From GCA-2690565 sp002457235 (GTDB lineage: Bacteria > Verrucomicrobiota > Verrucomicrobiia > Opitutales > Coraliomargaritaceae), in contig JBJLEZ010000009.1 of the NCBI GenBank assembly GCA_045565695.1, positions 148,219-212,218 of the forward strand: 64,000 bases of DNA, in the 5' to 3' direction. The notes beneath the pieces are model-generated. The model was not told where the DNA came from, did no database searches, and saw only the letters and a list, made by a program, of their open reading frames with translations. The translations under genes and the position numbers were made by a program. Each line of letters begins with the position of its first letter. The stretch's first letter is position 1. Below are positions 45,799 to 54,384 of this stretch, piece after piece.

Positions 45799-47073
45799 AT
45801 GAGCGATCAAGATATTAAAAATATAAATTCAACCGGTTTTTTTGCTTTGTTAATTGGTTTAGTGGCTTTGGCTTTTTCAATATATGGAATATTTTCAGGA
45901 CTTGATTCAGAGGACCCAGCAAGAGGCTTTTTAAGTTGGTTGATTGGCTTATCCTTTTGGTTATCCATAGCTCTTGGGTTACTGTTTATTACTCAGATCT
46001 GGTATGTGTTTCATGCTCGGTGGCCGACAATAATACGCCGTCAATGTGAACATTTCCTCAGTGTTTTTCCTTGGTTGTTTCTTTTATTCATTCCTTTATT
46101 TGTCATACCACAAATGATTGGTGAGCCCGGTATTTTGTGGAAGTGGCTCGATGGAAGTAATCTACTGCCTGGCGGTCACGGTACGGTTCAAGAAGACCCG
46201 CTATATCAATGGAAGTCGATTTACCTAAATTCAAATGCCTTCATCATACGTGCGGTTATTTATTTCCTAGTTTTCTTTGGCCTGTCTTATTTTTTGAGAA
46301 AATGGTCGTTTGATACAGACAAAACCGGGGACATTCAAAATACCCATAAAGCTAGGCGTTTATCTTCAGTAGGGTTATTTTTACTGGCTACTGCATCGAC
46401 TCTTGCAGGTATTGATTGGTTCAAGTCATTAGACTATCATTGGTTTTCCACTATGTATGGTGTTTGGTTTTTTGCTGCTTCCATGCGTGCAGCCTTGAGT
46501 GTAATTCTGATCTTTTGCATTGTTGTTTCAGCTAAAGGCTACATGAAAGGTACCTTTAAACAGGCTCACCGCTATGACCTTGGATGCATGATGCTAGCCT
46601 TTACTATATTTTGGGCCTACATTTCTTTCTCTCAGTATTTCCTGATCTATAACGCTAATATACCAGAAGAAACCTACTGGTATAATATTAGAGAACATGA
46701 TGGCTACGGAGTTAAAAATACTTGGTGGGCGATTAGTCTTCTTTTAATTTTTGCACATTTTATAATACCATTCTTATTATTGCTTTGGTATAAGACCAAA
46801 GTTGTCGTGAGTCGTTTAGTCTTTGTTGCAATTTGGATACTTACATTTCACTTAGTTGACCTATATTGGAATTTGATTCCAGGTAAGGTTATTGATCTTA
46901 CTGCATCTCATGGTTACTATATTAGACAATTTTCTGTTGAGATTTTTGACATAGCAGCAATCGTCGGAGTAGGAGGCATCTGCATTTGGTCCGTTTGCCG
47001 TAGTATGCTTAAAGCAGAGCCTATTCCAGTTAAGGATCCAAACATTCTAAAGTCTCTTAACCATTCAGAATAA
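45799..47073 (+). CDS. actF: Alternative complex III membrane subunit ActF
   Basis: ActF is the second large membrane subunit of ACIII and a distant NrfD relative of ActC. The 424-residue protein has about ten helices. Landmarks include 'STLAGIDWFKSLDYHWFSTMYGVWFFAAS' split across residues 195-225, and 'WAYISFSQYFLIYNANIPEETYWY', typical of ActF. It completes the actABCDEF set and is followed by a short unknown membrane protein gene. Confidence 0.9.
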   Translation: MSDQDIKNINSTGFFALLIGLVALAFSIYGIFSGLDSEDPARGFLSWLIGLSFWLSIALGLLFITQIWYVFHARWPTIIRRQCEHFLSVFPWLFLLFIPLFVIPQMIGEPGILWKWLDGSNLLPGGHGTVQEDPLYQWKSIYLNSNAFIIRAVIYFLVFFGLSYFLRKWSFDTDKTGDIQNTHKARRLSSVGLFLLATASTLAGIDWFKSLDYHWFSTMYGVWFFAASMRAALSVILIFCIVVSAKGYMKGTFKQAHRYDLGCMMLAFTIFWAYISFSQYFLIYNANIPEETYWYNIREHDGYGVKNTWWAISLLLIFAHFIIPFLLLLWYKTKVVVSRLVFVAIWILTFHLVDLYWNLIPGKVIDLTASHGYYIRQFSVEIFDIAAIVGVGGICIWSVCRSMLKAEPIPVKDPNILKSLNHSE

Positions 47074-47085
47074 ATTTCTTATATT

Positions 47086-47364
47086 ATGAAAAAAACTGAG
47101 TTTAATTTTTCATCATTGCTCTCTTTTGTGTTTGGAGGGTTAGCCATTTTGGTATTTCTGCTAATACTTGTGGTAACTTATTTACCGAATAAACCTGAGG
47201 GTGTTGATGCAGCATTAAAGGAACAGAGAATCTATGAAGCAGATACTATTCGTGCCGAAGGAGTTAAAAAGCTAAACCTTCTCGAACTTAATAATACTGA
47301 ATCGGCAAAGATCCCTATTGAAAGAGCAATGGAACTCATTCTTAATCAATACCGTAAAAACTAA
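47086..47364 (+). CDS. Small membrane protein between ACIII and the cbb3-like module
   Basis: The 92-residue protein has a single membrane helix (about 12-31, 'LSFVFGGLAILVFLLILVVTYLP') and a charged exported or cytoplasmic tail ending 'SAKIPIERAMELILNQYRKN'. No known family is recognised, and it has no heme or metal motif. It lies 12 bases after actF and 36 before the CcoN-like gene, so it may bridge the two complexes. It is similar in size to small accessory oxidase subunits, but this is only a guess. Confidence 0.75.
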   Translation: MKKTEFNFSSLLSFVFGGLAILVFLLILVVTYLPNKPEGVDAALKEQRIYEADTIRAEGVKKLNLLELNNTESAKIPIERAMELILNQYRKN

Positions 47365-47400
47365 TTCAAATATTTAATTCCCAAGTTAATTCCGTTTATT

Positions 47401-48831
47401 ATGTCTCAGCTCTCAACTGAAAGTCGCTATGATTCGCTTAACGCTATTGACAGCTCCATAAATAAAGCCGCCTTTTATTTTATTATTTCAGCCATCACTT
47501 GGCTAATATTGAGTTCCTTATTTGCAGTGATTGGAGGAGTTAAGACTATTAGCCCTAATTTTTTAAGTACTTACGAAGGCTTCACTTTTGGTCGTATTCA
47601 GGCAATGCTTAATAGCACTTTAATTATGGGGTGGTGCAGTAATGCAATTTTTGCAGTCGCCTTTTGGATAATGGCTCGATTATCAAAAATACCCATTAAG
47701 CATGGAGGAATTTTACTAATCGCGGGAATTATTTGGAATATTGCTCTCACACTTGGCTTACTAGGTATATTTATTGGCGATGCGACTGCCTACACTTGGA
47801 TGGAATTCCCTAGATACACATCAGGTATCTTTCTATTAGCTTATACACTAGTAGCTGTATGGGGAATTATCGCATATCGTCATAAACAAAATGATTATTC
47901 TTATGTATCACAATGGTATATATTAGGTGGTTTGCTTTGGTTCCCTTGGATCTTTGTTATAGGACAATTTTTCATCAATTGGTTTCCAGTCAGAGGTGTA
48001 CTTCAATCGATCGTTCATGCATGGTATATCAATAATGTCTTCTATTTATGGTTATGCCCCATTGCTTTAGGAGCTTGTTATTATTTCATACCAAAATTAT
48101 CGAATACCCCAATTCGTAGCTATCATATGTCGTCACTTGCATTTTGGACATTTGTACTTTTTGCGTCATGGTCTGGAATGACTTATCTTATAGGTGCACC
48201 TGTACCTGTATGGCTTACAACGACCTCAATAGTATTTGCCATCTCCTTAGCTATACCCACCTTAATTTTTTATGTAAATCTTATCGGAACCGCTTTGGGT
48301 AATTTCAGTCAGCTTAAAAGTAACTTAGCGCTTAAATTCATCACTTTTGGTAGCGTTGCCTTTGTGCTACATCTAATAATAAAAATGGGGCTTTCGGTTT
48401 CATCAATCGATGCTGTAGCTCGTTTTACATTGATTTATGAGGCTCATCACTGGCAACTCATCTATGGATTCTTTAGCATGATTTTCTTTGGTGCATTTTA
48501 TTACTTAGTCCCAACTTTACTGAATCATCCTTTCAAATCTTTTTTCCTTCCAAATCTTCATTTTGTACTTTCAGCTATAGGGATTGTTTTCCTCTTGATC
48601 GCTCTTTATTTAGGTGGCTGGCAACAAGGTACGCAGTACAATACTGCTGAATTATCCTTTCTAGAGATTGCTCAAAATTTATCTTTATGGATGCAATTAA
48701 AGTTAGTTGGATTAAGCATCCTTTTCATAGCTAACTTACTTTTTGCATTCAATATTACTGCATTACTTCTAAGTAAGCTACTAGATGCTCTGCCTAGTTT
48801 TTCAAAAGATAAGCTTAATCAAAATACCTAA
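47401..48831 (+). CDS. CcoN-like membrane protein lacking heme and CuB ligands
   Basis: The 476-residue protein has about 12 helices and aligns with cbb3 oxidase subunit I: 'FGRIQAMLNSTLIMGW' (63-78), 'VHAWYINNVFYLWL' (205-218), 'SGMTYLIGAPVPVW' (258-271) and 'EAHHWQLIYGFFSMIFFGAFYY' (347-368, the last shown in part). By comparison with the canonical motifs as I know them, the low-spin heme ligand in GRxxxxH is L70. The CuB ligand in WYGHN is N211, and the CuB pair in GPHH are T261/Y262. The second His of GHVH is W351; only H349/H350 remain. It therefore cannot be a normal oxygen-reducing subunit. Databases probably label it cbb3 subunit I. Confidence 0.8.
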   Translation: MSQLSTESRYDSLNAIDSSINKAAFYFIISAITWLILSSLFAVIGGVKTISPNFLSTYEGFTFGRIQAMLNSTLIMGWCSNAIFAVAFWIMARLSKIPIKHGGILLIAGIIWNIALTLGLLGIFIGDATAYTWMEFPRYTSGIFLLAYTLVAVWGIIAYRHKQNDYSYVSQWYILGGLLWFPWIFVIGQFFINWFPVRGVLQSIVHAWYINNVFYLWLCPIALGACYYFIPKLSNTPIRSYHMSSLAFWTFVLFASWSGMTYLIGAPVPVWLTTTSIVFAISLAIPTLIFYVNLIGTALGNFSQLKSNLALKFITFGSVAFVLHLIIKMGLSVSSIDAVARFTLIYEAHHWQLIYGFFSMIFFGAFYYLVPTLLNHPFKSFFLPNLHFVLSAIGIVFLLIALYLGGWQQGTQYNTAELSFLEIAQNLSLWMQLKLVGLSILFIANLLFAFNITALLLSKLLDALPSFSKDKLNQNT

Positions 48832-48840
48832 ATTAATATT

Positions 48841-49521
48841 ATGAACCATTTCTCTATCCTATTATTTGGTATCTTTATTATCTTAACATCCTCTTTTTTA
48901 GGATTAATTTCTTCGAGCCTTAATCAACTTGGCAATTTGAAACAATCAACTGAAACCTTAGAGTTGAATGATGCAGGTGATCTTATTCTAGTCGAAGGGG
49001 ATCCTCTCTATCCAATGAAACTTTCCGGCTTATCAGAACAAGGGCATATGGAATACATTAAACTCGGTTGTGTGAATTGCCATACGCAACAGGTAAGAAG
49101 GGAAGAATTAGGAAAGGATTTAGAAAGAGGCTTCGGACAAAGGGTGACTGTACCTAGGGATTATATCATGCAAGCTAATGTCTTACTTGGCTATTCGCGT
49201 ATAGGTCCAGACTTATCCAGTGTTGGTGCAAGAAAGACTGACTTAAACTGGCATTTATTACATTTATACAACCCTCAAATTACTTCACCGGGTTCATTAA
49301 TGCCTCCATTCCCATTTTTATTTGAAACCGTTGAAATCAGTGAGACTACTGCAACCCATAACGCATTAGTATTTCCTGAGGGTAATCCATATTCACCCAA
49401 AGACAGTATAGCCATTATTCCAACAAAAAGAGCCATTGCTTTAGTTGAATATTTATTAAATCTTGATATTAATTATAACTTACCTGAAGCAGTAGTAACA
49501 AAAAATGACACAGGAGAATAA
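48841..49521 (+). CDS. CcoO-like monoheme cytochrome c
   Basis: The 226-residue protein resembles cbb3 subunit II. It has an N-terminal membrane anchor (5-25), the heme site 'GCVNCHTQQVR' (C77, C80, H81), 'SRIGPDLSSVGAR' and a likely axial methionine in 'GSLMPPFPFLF' (M154). These match CcoO closely, so electron transfer is likely intact although the CcoN-like partner lacks its cofactors. Its end overlaps the next frame by 17 bases. Confidence 0.88.
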   Translation: MNHFSILLFGIFIILTSSFLGLISSSLNQLGNLKQSTETLELNDAGDLILVEGDPLYPMKLSGLSEQGHMEYIKLGCVNCHTQQVRREELGKDLERGFGQRVTVPRDYIMQANVLLGYSRIGPDLSSVGARKTDLNWHLLHLYNPQITSPGSLMPPFPFLFETVEISETTATHNALVFPEGNPYSPKDSIAIIPTKRAIALVEYLLNLDINYNLPEAVVTKNDTGE

Positions 49522-49744
49522 AGATTTAGAAAATTCTAACGAATTAAACGATGATGCAATTCAAGAGATTCATCAGAAATTAATTAAGGATAAAGAATTA
49601 CCCAAGGAAGGTTTTTCTTTTCTACCCATAGCATTAATTTTCTTATTTGCAGGCGTTTGCTTTTGGGGTGGAATTCATATCGTAACGCAAGGTGGTGAAT
49701 TTAGATGGGATGGATATCACCCAGATTATGTGGCAGATGGATAA
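49505..49744 (+). CDS. Membrane-anchor part of a split cytochrome c (or a separate small subunit)
   Basis: The 79-residue protein has an acidic N-terminal part, one membrane helix (about 38-60, 'FLPIALIFLFAGVCFWGGIHIV') and a short exported end 'GGEFRWDGYHPDYVADG'. In form it matches the anchor of membrane-bound cytochromes c, and the heme domain follows immediately in the +1 frame with an 8-base overlap (ATGGATAA). Either one gene has been broken by a single extra base near 49737-49746 or two coupled subunits exist. Confidence 0.65.
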   Translation: MTQENKDLENSNELNDDAIQEIHQKLIKDKELPKEGFSFLPIALIFLFAGVCFWGGIHIVTQGGEFRWDGYHPDYVADG

Positions 49745-50294
49745 AACCTTATCTATTCCTCAAAAATCTTTGTTTGAGATAGGAGAAAAAATATTCCTTG
49801 CCCAGTGTGCACAATGCCACCAAAACGATGGTTTGGGAGTCGCAGGCGTCTATCCTCCTTTAGTTGATTCAAATTGGGTCTTAGGCCACCAAGAGGTCTT
49901 AGCAAGAATCCTAATCAATGGGATGAATGGTAAAGTTATTGTTTTGGGAAAAACCTATAATGGTAATATGCCTGCTTTCGGACCGTCTGGACTTAATTTA
50001 AAGCCCAAACAAATAGCCGGAGTTTTAACATACATTAGGCAAGAGTGGGGCAATGCAGGAACTGAGATCAGCGAAGACACCATGAAGAATTACATGGCTA
50101 TGTATAATGCACGTACAACACCGTGGAGTTCAGAAGAACTCTATGTGGACTTGTCCCCAGAACCTGAAGCTCCGTCTAAGGAATTAGACTCAGAAGTTCT
50201 CGATGAAAATAATATATTAGACACTCATGGTGAAGACCACCAGAATGACATAAAGCAAACTAGCTTAATTATGTCTGATAAAGAGCAAACCTAA
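49737..50294 (+). CDS. Cytochrome c heme domain downstream of the anchor frame
   Basis: The class I cytochrome c domain (185 residues from ATG 49737) has CxxCH at C24-C27-H28 ('AQCAQCHQNDGLGVAGVYPPL') and an axial methionine in 'GNMPAFG' (M78), then an acidic, low-complexity tail. There is no signal peptide or membrane helix, yet c-type heme is attached only after export. This strongly suggests that it belongs to the preceding anchor frame. It would be the third subunit of the cbb3-like module, with one heme rather than the two of CcoP. Confidence 0.75.
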   Translation: MDKTLSIPQKSLFEIGEKIFLAQCAQCHQNDGLGVAGVYPPLVDSNWVLGHQEVLARILINGMNGKVIVLGKTYNGNMPAFGPSGLNLKPKQIAGVLTYIRQEWGNAGTEISEDTMKNYMAMYNARTTPWSSEELYVDLSPEPEAPSKELDSEVLDENNILDTHGEDHQNDIKQTSLIMSDKEQT

Positions 50295-50300
50295 TACTTT

Positions 50301-50990
50301 ATGCTTAAAGCTAACGATTTTTTTACCTTATCAAAAGATTTCCATTTCAAAGATTCTTTTTCTCTTAATGATGCACCTTGGGAATGGGTGGCAAAAATCA
50401 AAGATTCTCTGTCGAATTTCACTTTTGAAAAATTAGCCATAGAAATTCCTTCTAATTTATCGATTAAGGGACAGGTTTATATAGATCCAACGGTTAAATT
50501 ACCCCCTTATGGTAGTATAGAGGGTCCATGCTATATAGGAAAAAATACTGAACTGAGACCAGGAATTTATATTCGCGGGAATGTCATTGTTGGAGAATCC
50601 TGTGTTTTAGGTAATTCTTGTGAATTTAAAAATACACTAATTTTAGATAATGCGCAAATACCACACTTTAGTTATATAGGGGATAGTATTATCGGAAATA
50701 AGGCTCACTTAGGTGCAGGTGTTATTTGCTCTAATCTCCGATTAGACCAAAAAGATATTAAAACATTTGATCTAGAAAGAAAAAGTTACGACACCAAAAT
50801 GAGAAAACTTGGAGCAATAGTGGGTGACGGAGTAGAGGTTGGCTGTAATGCTGTTTTAAATCCTGGAAGCTTGCTTTTAGCCCATAGCATGGTTTATCCA
50901 AATACTACATTTAGCGGTACTTTAAATTCTGGAGAAATTGCCCATAGCGAACAAAAATTGAAGATTACTCGCTTTAAATCTCTTAACTAG
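50301..50990 (+). CDS. Left-handed beta-helix (hexapeptide repeat) nucleotidyltransferase/acyltransferase-like protein
   Basis: The 229-residue protein has hexapeptide repeats over about residues 55-200 ('GPCYIGKNTELRPGIYIRGNVIVGESCVLGN' region). It includes 'HLGAGVICSNLRLDQKDI', which resembles the C-terminal acetyltransferase half of GlmU-type enzymes. The N-terminal pyrophosphorylase domain of GlmU is absent. A role in sugar-nucleotide modification is plausible, but the substrate is unknown. It follows the cytochrome gene by 6 bases yet has no obvious link to respiration. Confidence 0.72.
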   Translation: MLKANDFFTLSKDFHFKDSFSLNDAPWEWVAKIKDSLSNFTFEKLAIEIPSNLSIKGQVYIDPTVKLPPYGSIEGPCYIGKNTELRPGIYIRGNVIVGESCVLGNSCEFKNTLILDNAQIPHFSYIGDSIIGNKAHLGAGVICSNLRLDQKDIKTFDLERKSYDTKMRKLGAIVGDGVEVGCNAVLNPGSLLLAHSMVYPNTTFSGTLNSGEIAHSEQKLKITRFKSLN

Positions 50991-51014
50991 TAATTAACGG
51001 CATAAGTTTTATCC

Positions 51015-51443
51015 ATGGATATAGAGAGAAGAGATTTCAACGCTATCATCAAAGCGATACAAGAGGATGATTCACGATATAGTAGCGGTGCTTACTACTT
51101 TCTGAGAGAGGCCTTAGATTATACGATAAAAGATTCTGAGGATAACGATGCTTCTTCTAGACTATCCCAACATATTACAGGACAAGAATTACTTGAAGGA
51201 ATCAAACATTATGCGCTAGATCGCTATGGACCAATGGCGTTTGAACTATTTAAAACTTGGGGAGTAATTAATTGTAAAGACTTTGGGAACATTGTCTTTA
51301 ATTTAGTGGATTGCCAAGTACTCGGAAAAAATGAAAGCGACTCTCCTAAAGATTTTGAAAAGGGCTATAATTTCAAGAAGACCTTTCAAGACCCATTCCT
51401 TCCTGAAAATGGCGTTCGCTTGAAAAAGCCTAGACTGTATTAG
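51015..51443 (+). CDS. Minf_1886-like Verrucomicrobia/Planctomycetes-restricted protein
   Basis: The 142-residue soluble protein resembles the Minf_1886 family, known mainly from Verrucomicrobia and Planctomycetes. Marks are 'SGAYYFLREALDYTI', 'HITGQELLEGIKHYALDRYGPMAFELFKTWGV' (central block) and 'DFGNIVFNLVDCQVLGKNESDSPKDF'. The function is not known. Family recognition is from memory of the conserved block and supports the taxonomic placement. Confidence 0.75.
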   Translation: MDIERRDFNAIIKAIQEDDSRYSSGAYYFLREALDYTIKDSEDNDASSRLSQHITGQELLEGIKHYALDRYGPMAFELFKTWGVINCKDFGNIVFNLVDCQVLGKNESDSPKDFEKGYNFKKTFQDPFLPENGVRLKKPRLY

Positions 51444-51469
51444 TTTCTACTACTGTAGACAAAATACTC

Positions 51470-51910
51470 TTATTGCATCTGAGGTAATTTTTCTAATCTT
51501 AACTGTATAGCCATTTCTAAAGCTTTTTCCTCTCCATATTTTTTTATGGAAAAAGAGGTAGACTTTTGAACTTTCGGCTGAGGTCTCCAACTAACCGTAT
51601 AGCATTCATAAGACTTTCCATTAGGTGCTTTTTTTGATGTTCGACTAACACCAAGCACTCCAGTGGTATTACGCTTATCTGTTGTAACCACTCTTCGCTT
51701 AGTTGGCTTCTTTGGAATACCAATAATCAGCTTGTTTAACTCTTCCTTTTGTGAAATTGCCATCTCTAGTGCCTTATCTTTGCCACCAAATTTAGAATCA
51801 CTGAAAAATTTTGAATAAGTTTTTTTGTTGCGATATACACGAACATACCACCCGAAAGTGCTGCTTGTCTCAATACGACTGATTCCTTTTAGCGATTGTG
51901 TGCTATCCAT
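51470..51910 (-). CDS. Protein with two AP2-type DNA-binding domains
   Basis: The 146-residue protein has two AP2/ERF-like units. The first (about 8-50) is 'ISRIETSSTFGWYVRVYR...FFSDSKFGGKDKALEMAI', and the second (about 83-140) is 'TGVLGVSRTSKK...SFSIKKYGEEKALEMAIQLR'. Each ends in the 'K(Y/F)G..KALEMAI' helix typical of AP2 domains. Bacterial AP2 domains are usually attached to homing endonucleases or found as small stand-alone proteins, and this one has no nuclease. It is monocistronic and divergent from trpF. DNA binding is inferred. Confidence 0.72.
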   Translation of the reverse strand: MDSTQSLKGISRIETSSTFGWYVRVYRNKKTYSKFFSDSKFGGKDKALEMAISQKEELNKLIIGIPKKPTKRRVVTTDKRNTTGVLGVSRTSKKAPNGKSYECYTVSWRPQPKVQKSTSFSIKKYGEEKALEMAIQLRLEKLPQMQ

Positions 51911-52016
51911 AATTAAAATATAATTATCTTAAATAATTATATTTAAAGCAAATAGTTCAATCTGATTATTCAAAAAGTAAACTTTACTAAATTCACAAAT
52001 AATCTGTATTAAATAC

Positions 52017-52652
52017 ATGAAAACTTCACCAAAGGTTAAAATATGTGGCATAAGACGTCAGCAAGACTTACTATGTGCCAAAACATTAGGTGCTGATTAT
52101 TTTGGATTTATTCTCTATGAAAAATCCCCACGTTACATTTCGTTGAATGACCTAAAGCCAATAACTGATTCAGTACCCATGGATGCTTGTGTTTTTGTCG
52201 ATGTAATGCCTACAGAAGACAAATTAAAACAAATGAAAGATGTTGGTTGCCAAAACTTTCAAATCCACACCCATGAAGAAACTAGCTATAGCGAATATGA
52301 GGCTTACATGCGGTTACTCGACAGGAAGGCAATATGGCTAGCTCCACAAGTCAGTAATTTAAATCAATTTGATGAAGCTTTGCATGAATTTTCTGACACT
52401 TTTCTTATTGATACCTACTCAAAGCAACAAGTAGGCGGTACAGGAATGATTGGAGATTGGGATGGATTTAAGCAACTCAAATCAAAATATCCCGAAAAGC
52501 AATGGATCTTAGCTGGTGGTCTCAATCCTAAAAACATCAAAGAGTGTTTAAATGCTTCTGAAGCTGATTTTATCGATGTAAATAGTGGGGTAGAAGAAGC
52601 TCCGGGTGTAAAAAGCGCGGAGGCCTTAAAACAATTGTTTAACCAGCTATAA
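52017..52652 (+). CDS. trpF: Phosphoribosylanthranilate isomerase
   Basis: TrpF converts phosphoribosylanthranilate to CdRP in tryptophan synthesis. The 211-residue TIM barrel shows the family motifs 'VKICGIRRQQDLL' (catalytic Cys near residue 10), 'FVDVMP', 'LIDTYSKQQVGGTGMIGDW' (catalytic Asp) and 'ILAGGLNPKNI'. It stands apart from other trp genes. The stop is followed by initiator tRNA after about 80 bases. Confidence 0.93.
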   Translation: MKTSPKVKICGIRRQQDLLCAKTLGADYFGFILYEKSPRYISLNDLKPITDSVPMDACVFVDVMPTEDKLKQMKDVGCQNFQIHTHEETSYSEYEAYMRLLDRKAIWLAPQVSNLNQFDEALHEFSDTFLIDTYSKQQVGGTGMIGDWDGFKQLKSKYPEKQWILAGGLNPKNIKECLNASEADFIDVNSGVEEAPGVKSAEALKQLFNQL

Positions 52653-52727
52653 ATAAGGCGGTTTAAGATAAATCTTTATTTAACGCTTTACACTCTCTTT
52701 AGAGAATGCTTTTTTCATCGTTTAATA

Positions 52728-52809
<82 letters not shown>

Positions 52810-52811
52810 AT

Positions 52812-52851
52812 GAAGGCCAAATCCCATAAAGATTTGGCCTTCGCCATTTTT
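52812..52851 (+). terminator. Strong rho-independent terminator after tRNA-fMet
   Basis: GAAGGCCAAATC (52812-52823) pairs perfectly with GATTTGGCCTTC (52831-52842) and is followed by GCCATTTTT. It also faces the serC stop on the opposite strand and could serve both directions. Confidence 0.9.
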
Positions 52852-52882
52852 AAGGACTAAACTTAAATTTTATAAATAGCTT

Positions 52883-54028
52883 TTAAGACTTAATCGACTC
52901 AAAAGCCCACTCAATCCATTGCAACAATGTCTTTATTGAAGCAGTTTCGACTGTGGCACCACCCCAAATGCGAATCCCAGGAGGCGCATCTCGATAACTT
53001 CCAATATCATAGGCGACACCTTCTTTTTCCAAAAGGGCTACTAAGGCTTTAGCTTTAACCGCTTGTTCTTCAGGGGCTAAAGCCAGATACCAAGGTGCTA
53101 CAATTTTTAAACAAATGGATGTGTTTGAACGTGTCTCAGGGTCTTCTGCGAGAAAATCTATCCAATCCGTTTTGTCCACCCAATCGGCGACAGCGGCTAA
53201 GTTATTGTTGGATCTCTGAATTAAGCCTTTTAGTCCTCCAATTGATTCAGCCCATTTCAGTCCATCTACAGCGTCTTCGATACAAAGCATCGATACGGTA
53301 TTAATCGTAGCACCAGAAAATATGCCTGAGATGACCTTATTTTTCTTTGCCAACTTGAAAATCTTAGGCATCGGCCAAGAGGGGGTGTATTCTTCGAGTC
53401 GTTTTAAAGCACGTGGACTTAAGGCAATCATACCATGAGCAGCTTCTCCACCCATTACCTTTTGCCAAGACCACGTAACAACATCGAGCTTTGAATAATC
53501 CATATCCATGGCAAAGACGGCTGAAGTCGCATCACAAATGGCTAATCCTTCTCTATCTTCTGGTATCCAATCTAAGTTTTTTAAACGAACACCTGAAGTT
53601 GTGCCATTAAAGGTGAACACCACATCATTTGAAAAATCAACTGCATTTAAATCAGGCAATTGACCATAATCAGCAACCAACTTTCGTGCATCTTTTAATT
53701 TAAGCTCATTAAGGATGTCTCCAACCCAGGTAGAGCCGAATGATTCCCATGCAAGTACATCGACCCCTCTAGCTCCCAATAATGACCACATAGCCATTTC
53801 TATGGCTCCTGTATCAGATGCAGGAACAATACCACAAACATAATCTTCAGGCAGTCCCAATAATGATTTTGATTCATCAATAACAGATTGAATCCTTTCT
53901 TTGGCTATTTTTGCTCTATGTGAACGCCCAACTAAAGCTTCATCGAGTGCATTAATTGACCAATTAGGACGCTTGGCACATGGACCTGATGAAAAATTTG
54001 GACTGAGTGGCTTTTCGTTTGGTTTCAT
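52883..54028 (-). CDS. serC: Phosphoserine aminotransferase
   Basis: SerC is a PLP enzyme that makes phosphoserine from 3-phosphohydroxypyruvate. The 381-residue protein opens 'PNFSSGPCAKRPNW', has 'CDATSAVFAMDMDYSKLDVVTWSWQKVMGGEAAHG' (its parts carry the PLP-binding Asp and Lys), and ends 'PPGIRIWGGATVE'. This pattern matches the alphaproteobacterial/archaeal-type SerC subgroup rather than the E. coli type. A small unknown gene lies 29 bases upstream on the same strand. Confidence 0.9.
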   Translation of the reverse strand: MKPNEKPLSPNFSSGPCAKRPNWSINALDEALVGRSHRAKIAKERIQSVIDESKSLLGLPEDYVCGIVPASDTGAIEMAMWSLLGARGVDVLAWESFGSTWVGDILNELKLKDARKLVADYGQLPDLNAVDFSNDVVFTFNGTTSGVRLKNLDWIPEDREGLAICDATSAVFAMDMDYSKLDVVTWSWQKVMGGEAAHGMIALSPRALKRLEEYTPSWPMPKIFKLAKKNKVISGIFSGATINTVSMLCIEDAVDGLKWAESIGGLKGLIQRSNNNLAAVADWVDKTDWIDFLAEDPETRSNTSICLKIVAPWYLALAPEEQAVKAKALVALLEKEGVAYDIGSYRDAPPGIRIWGGATVETASIKTLLQWIEWAFESIKS

Positions 54029-54057
54029 ATAAGAATAATGAGTGTTGTATTAAAATA

Positions 54058-54381
54058 TTATTGTTTTTCCCAAGAGAGAGAAGTGACTGTATCTATTTGA
54101 TCTGCTTTTAATGCTAAAAATAAATCATAAGCTTTATCCAATGCAACATCGGAAATAAAGCGAATAGGTTCTTCTTTTTGATTTATATTTTCTAAGGTAA
54201 GTATGTGATTATCATAAAATATTAAAACATAGCCCGACTGATAATGGCTCAATGAAACATCACGAAGAGGACAGTCTTGTGTGTCTTCTGAAAATAATGC
54301 ATTTAGGTGAGTTATTATCGAATCTTTATCTGGATTGATAAACATTCGGCCGAAGGCATCGATAATACAGGTATGATTCAT
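54058..54381 (-). CDS. Hypothetical protein between argA-like gene and serC
   Basis: The 107-residue soluble protein has an N-terminal segment 'CIIDAFGRMFINPDKDSIITHLNALF' and no recognised motif. It starts 3 bases after the stop of the ArgA-like gene and precedes serC by 29 bases, so all three are likely in one leftward message. The tight packing supports a real gene. Function unknown. Confidence 0.65.
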   Translation of the reverse strand: MNHTCIIDAFGRMFINPDKDSIITHLNALFSEDTQDCPLRDVSLSHYQSGYVLIFYDNHILTLENINQKEEPIRFISDVALDKAYDLFLALKADQIDTVTSLSWEKQ

Positions 54382-54384
54382 CGA

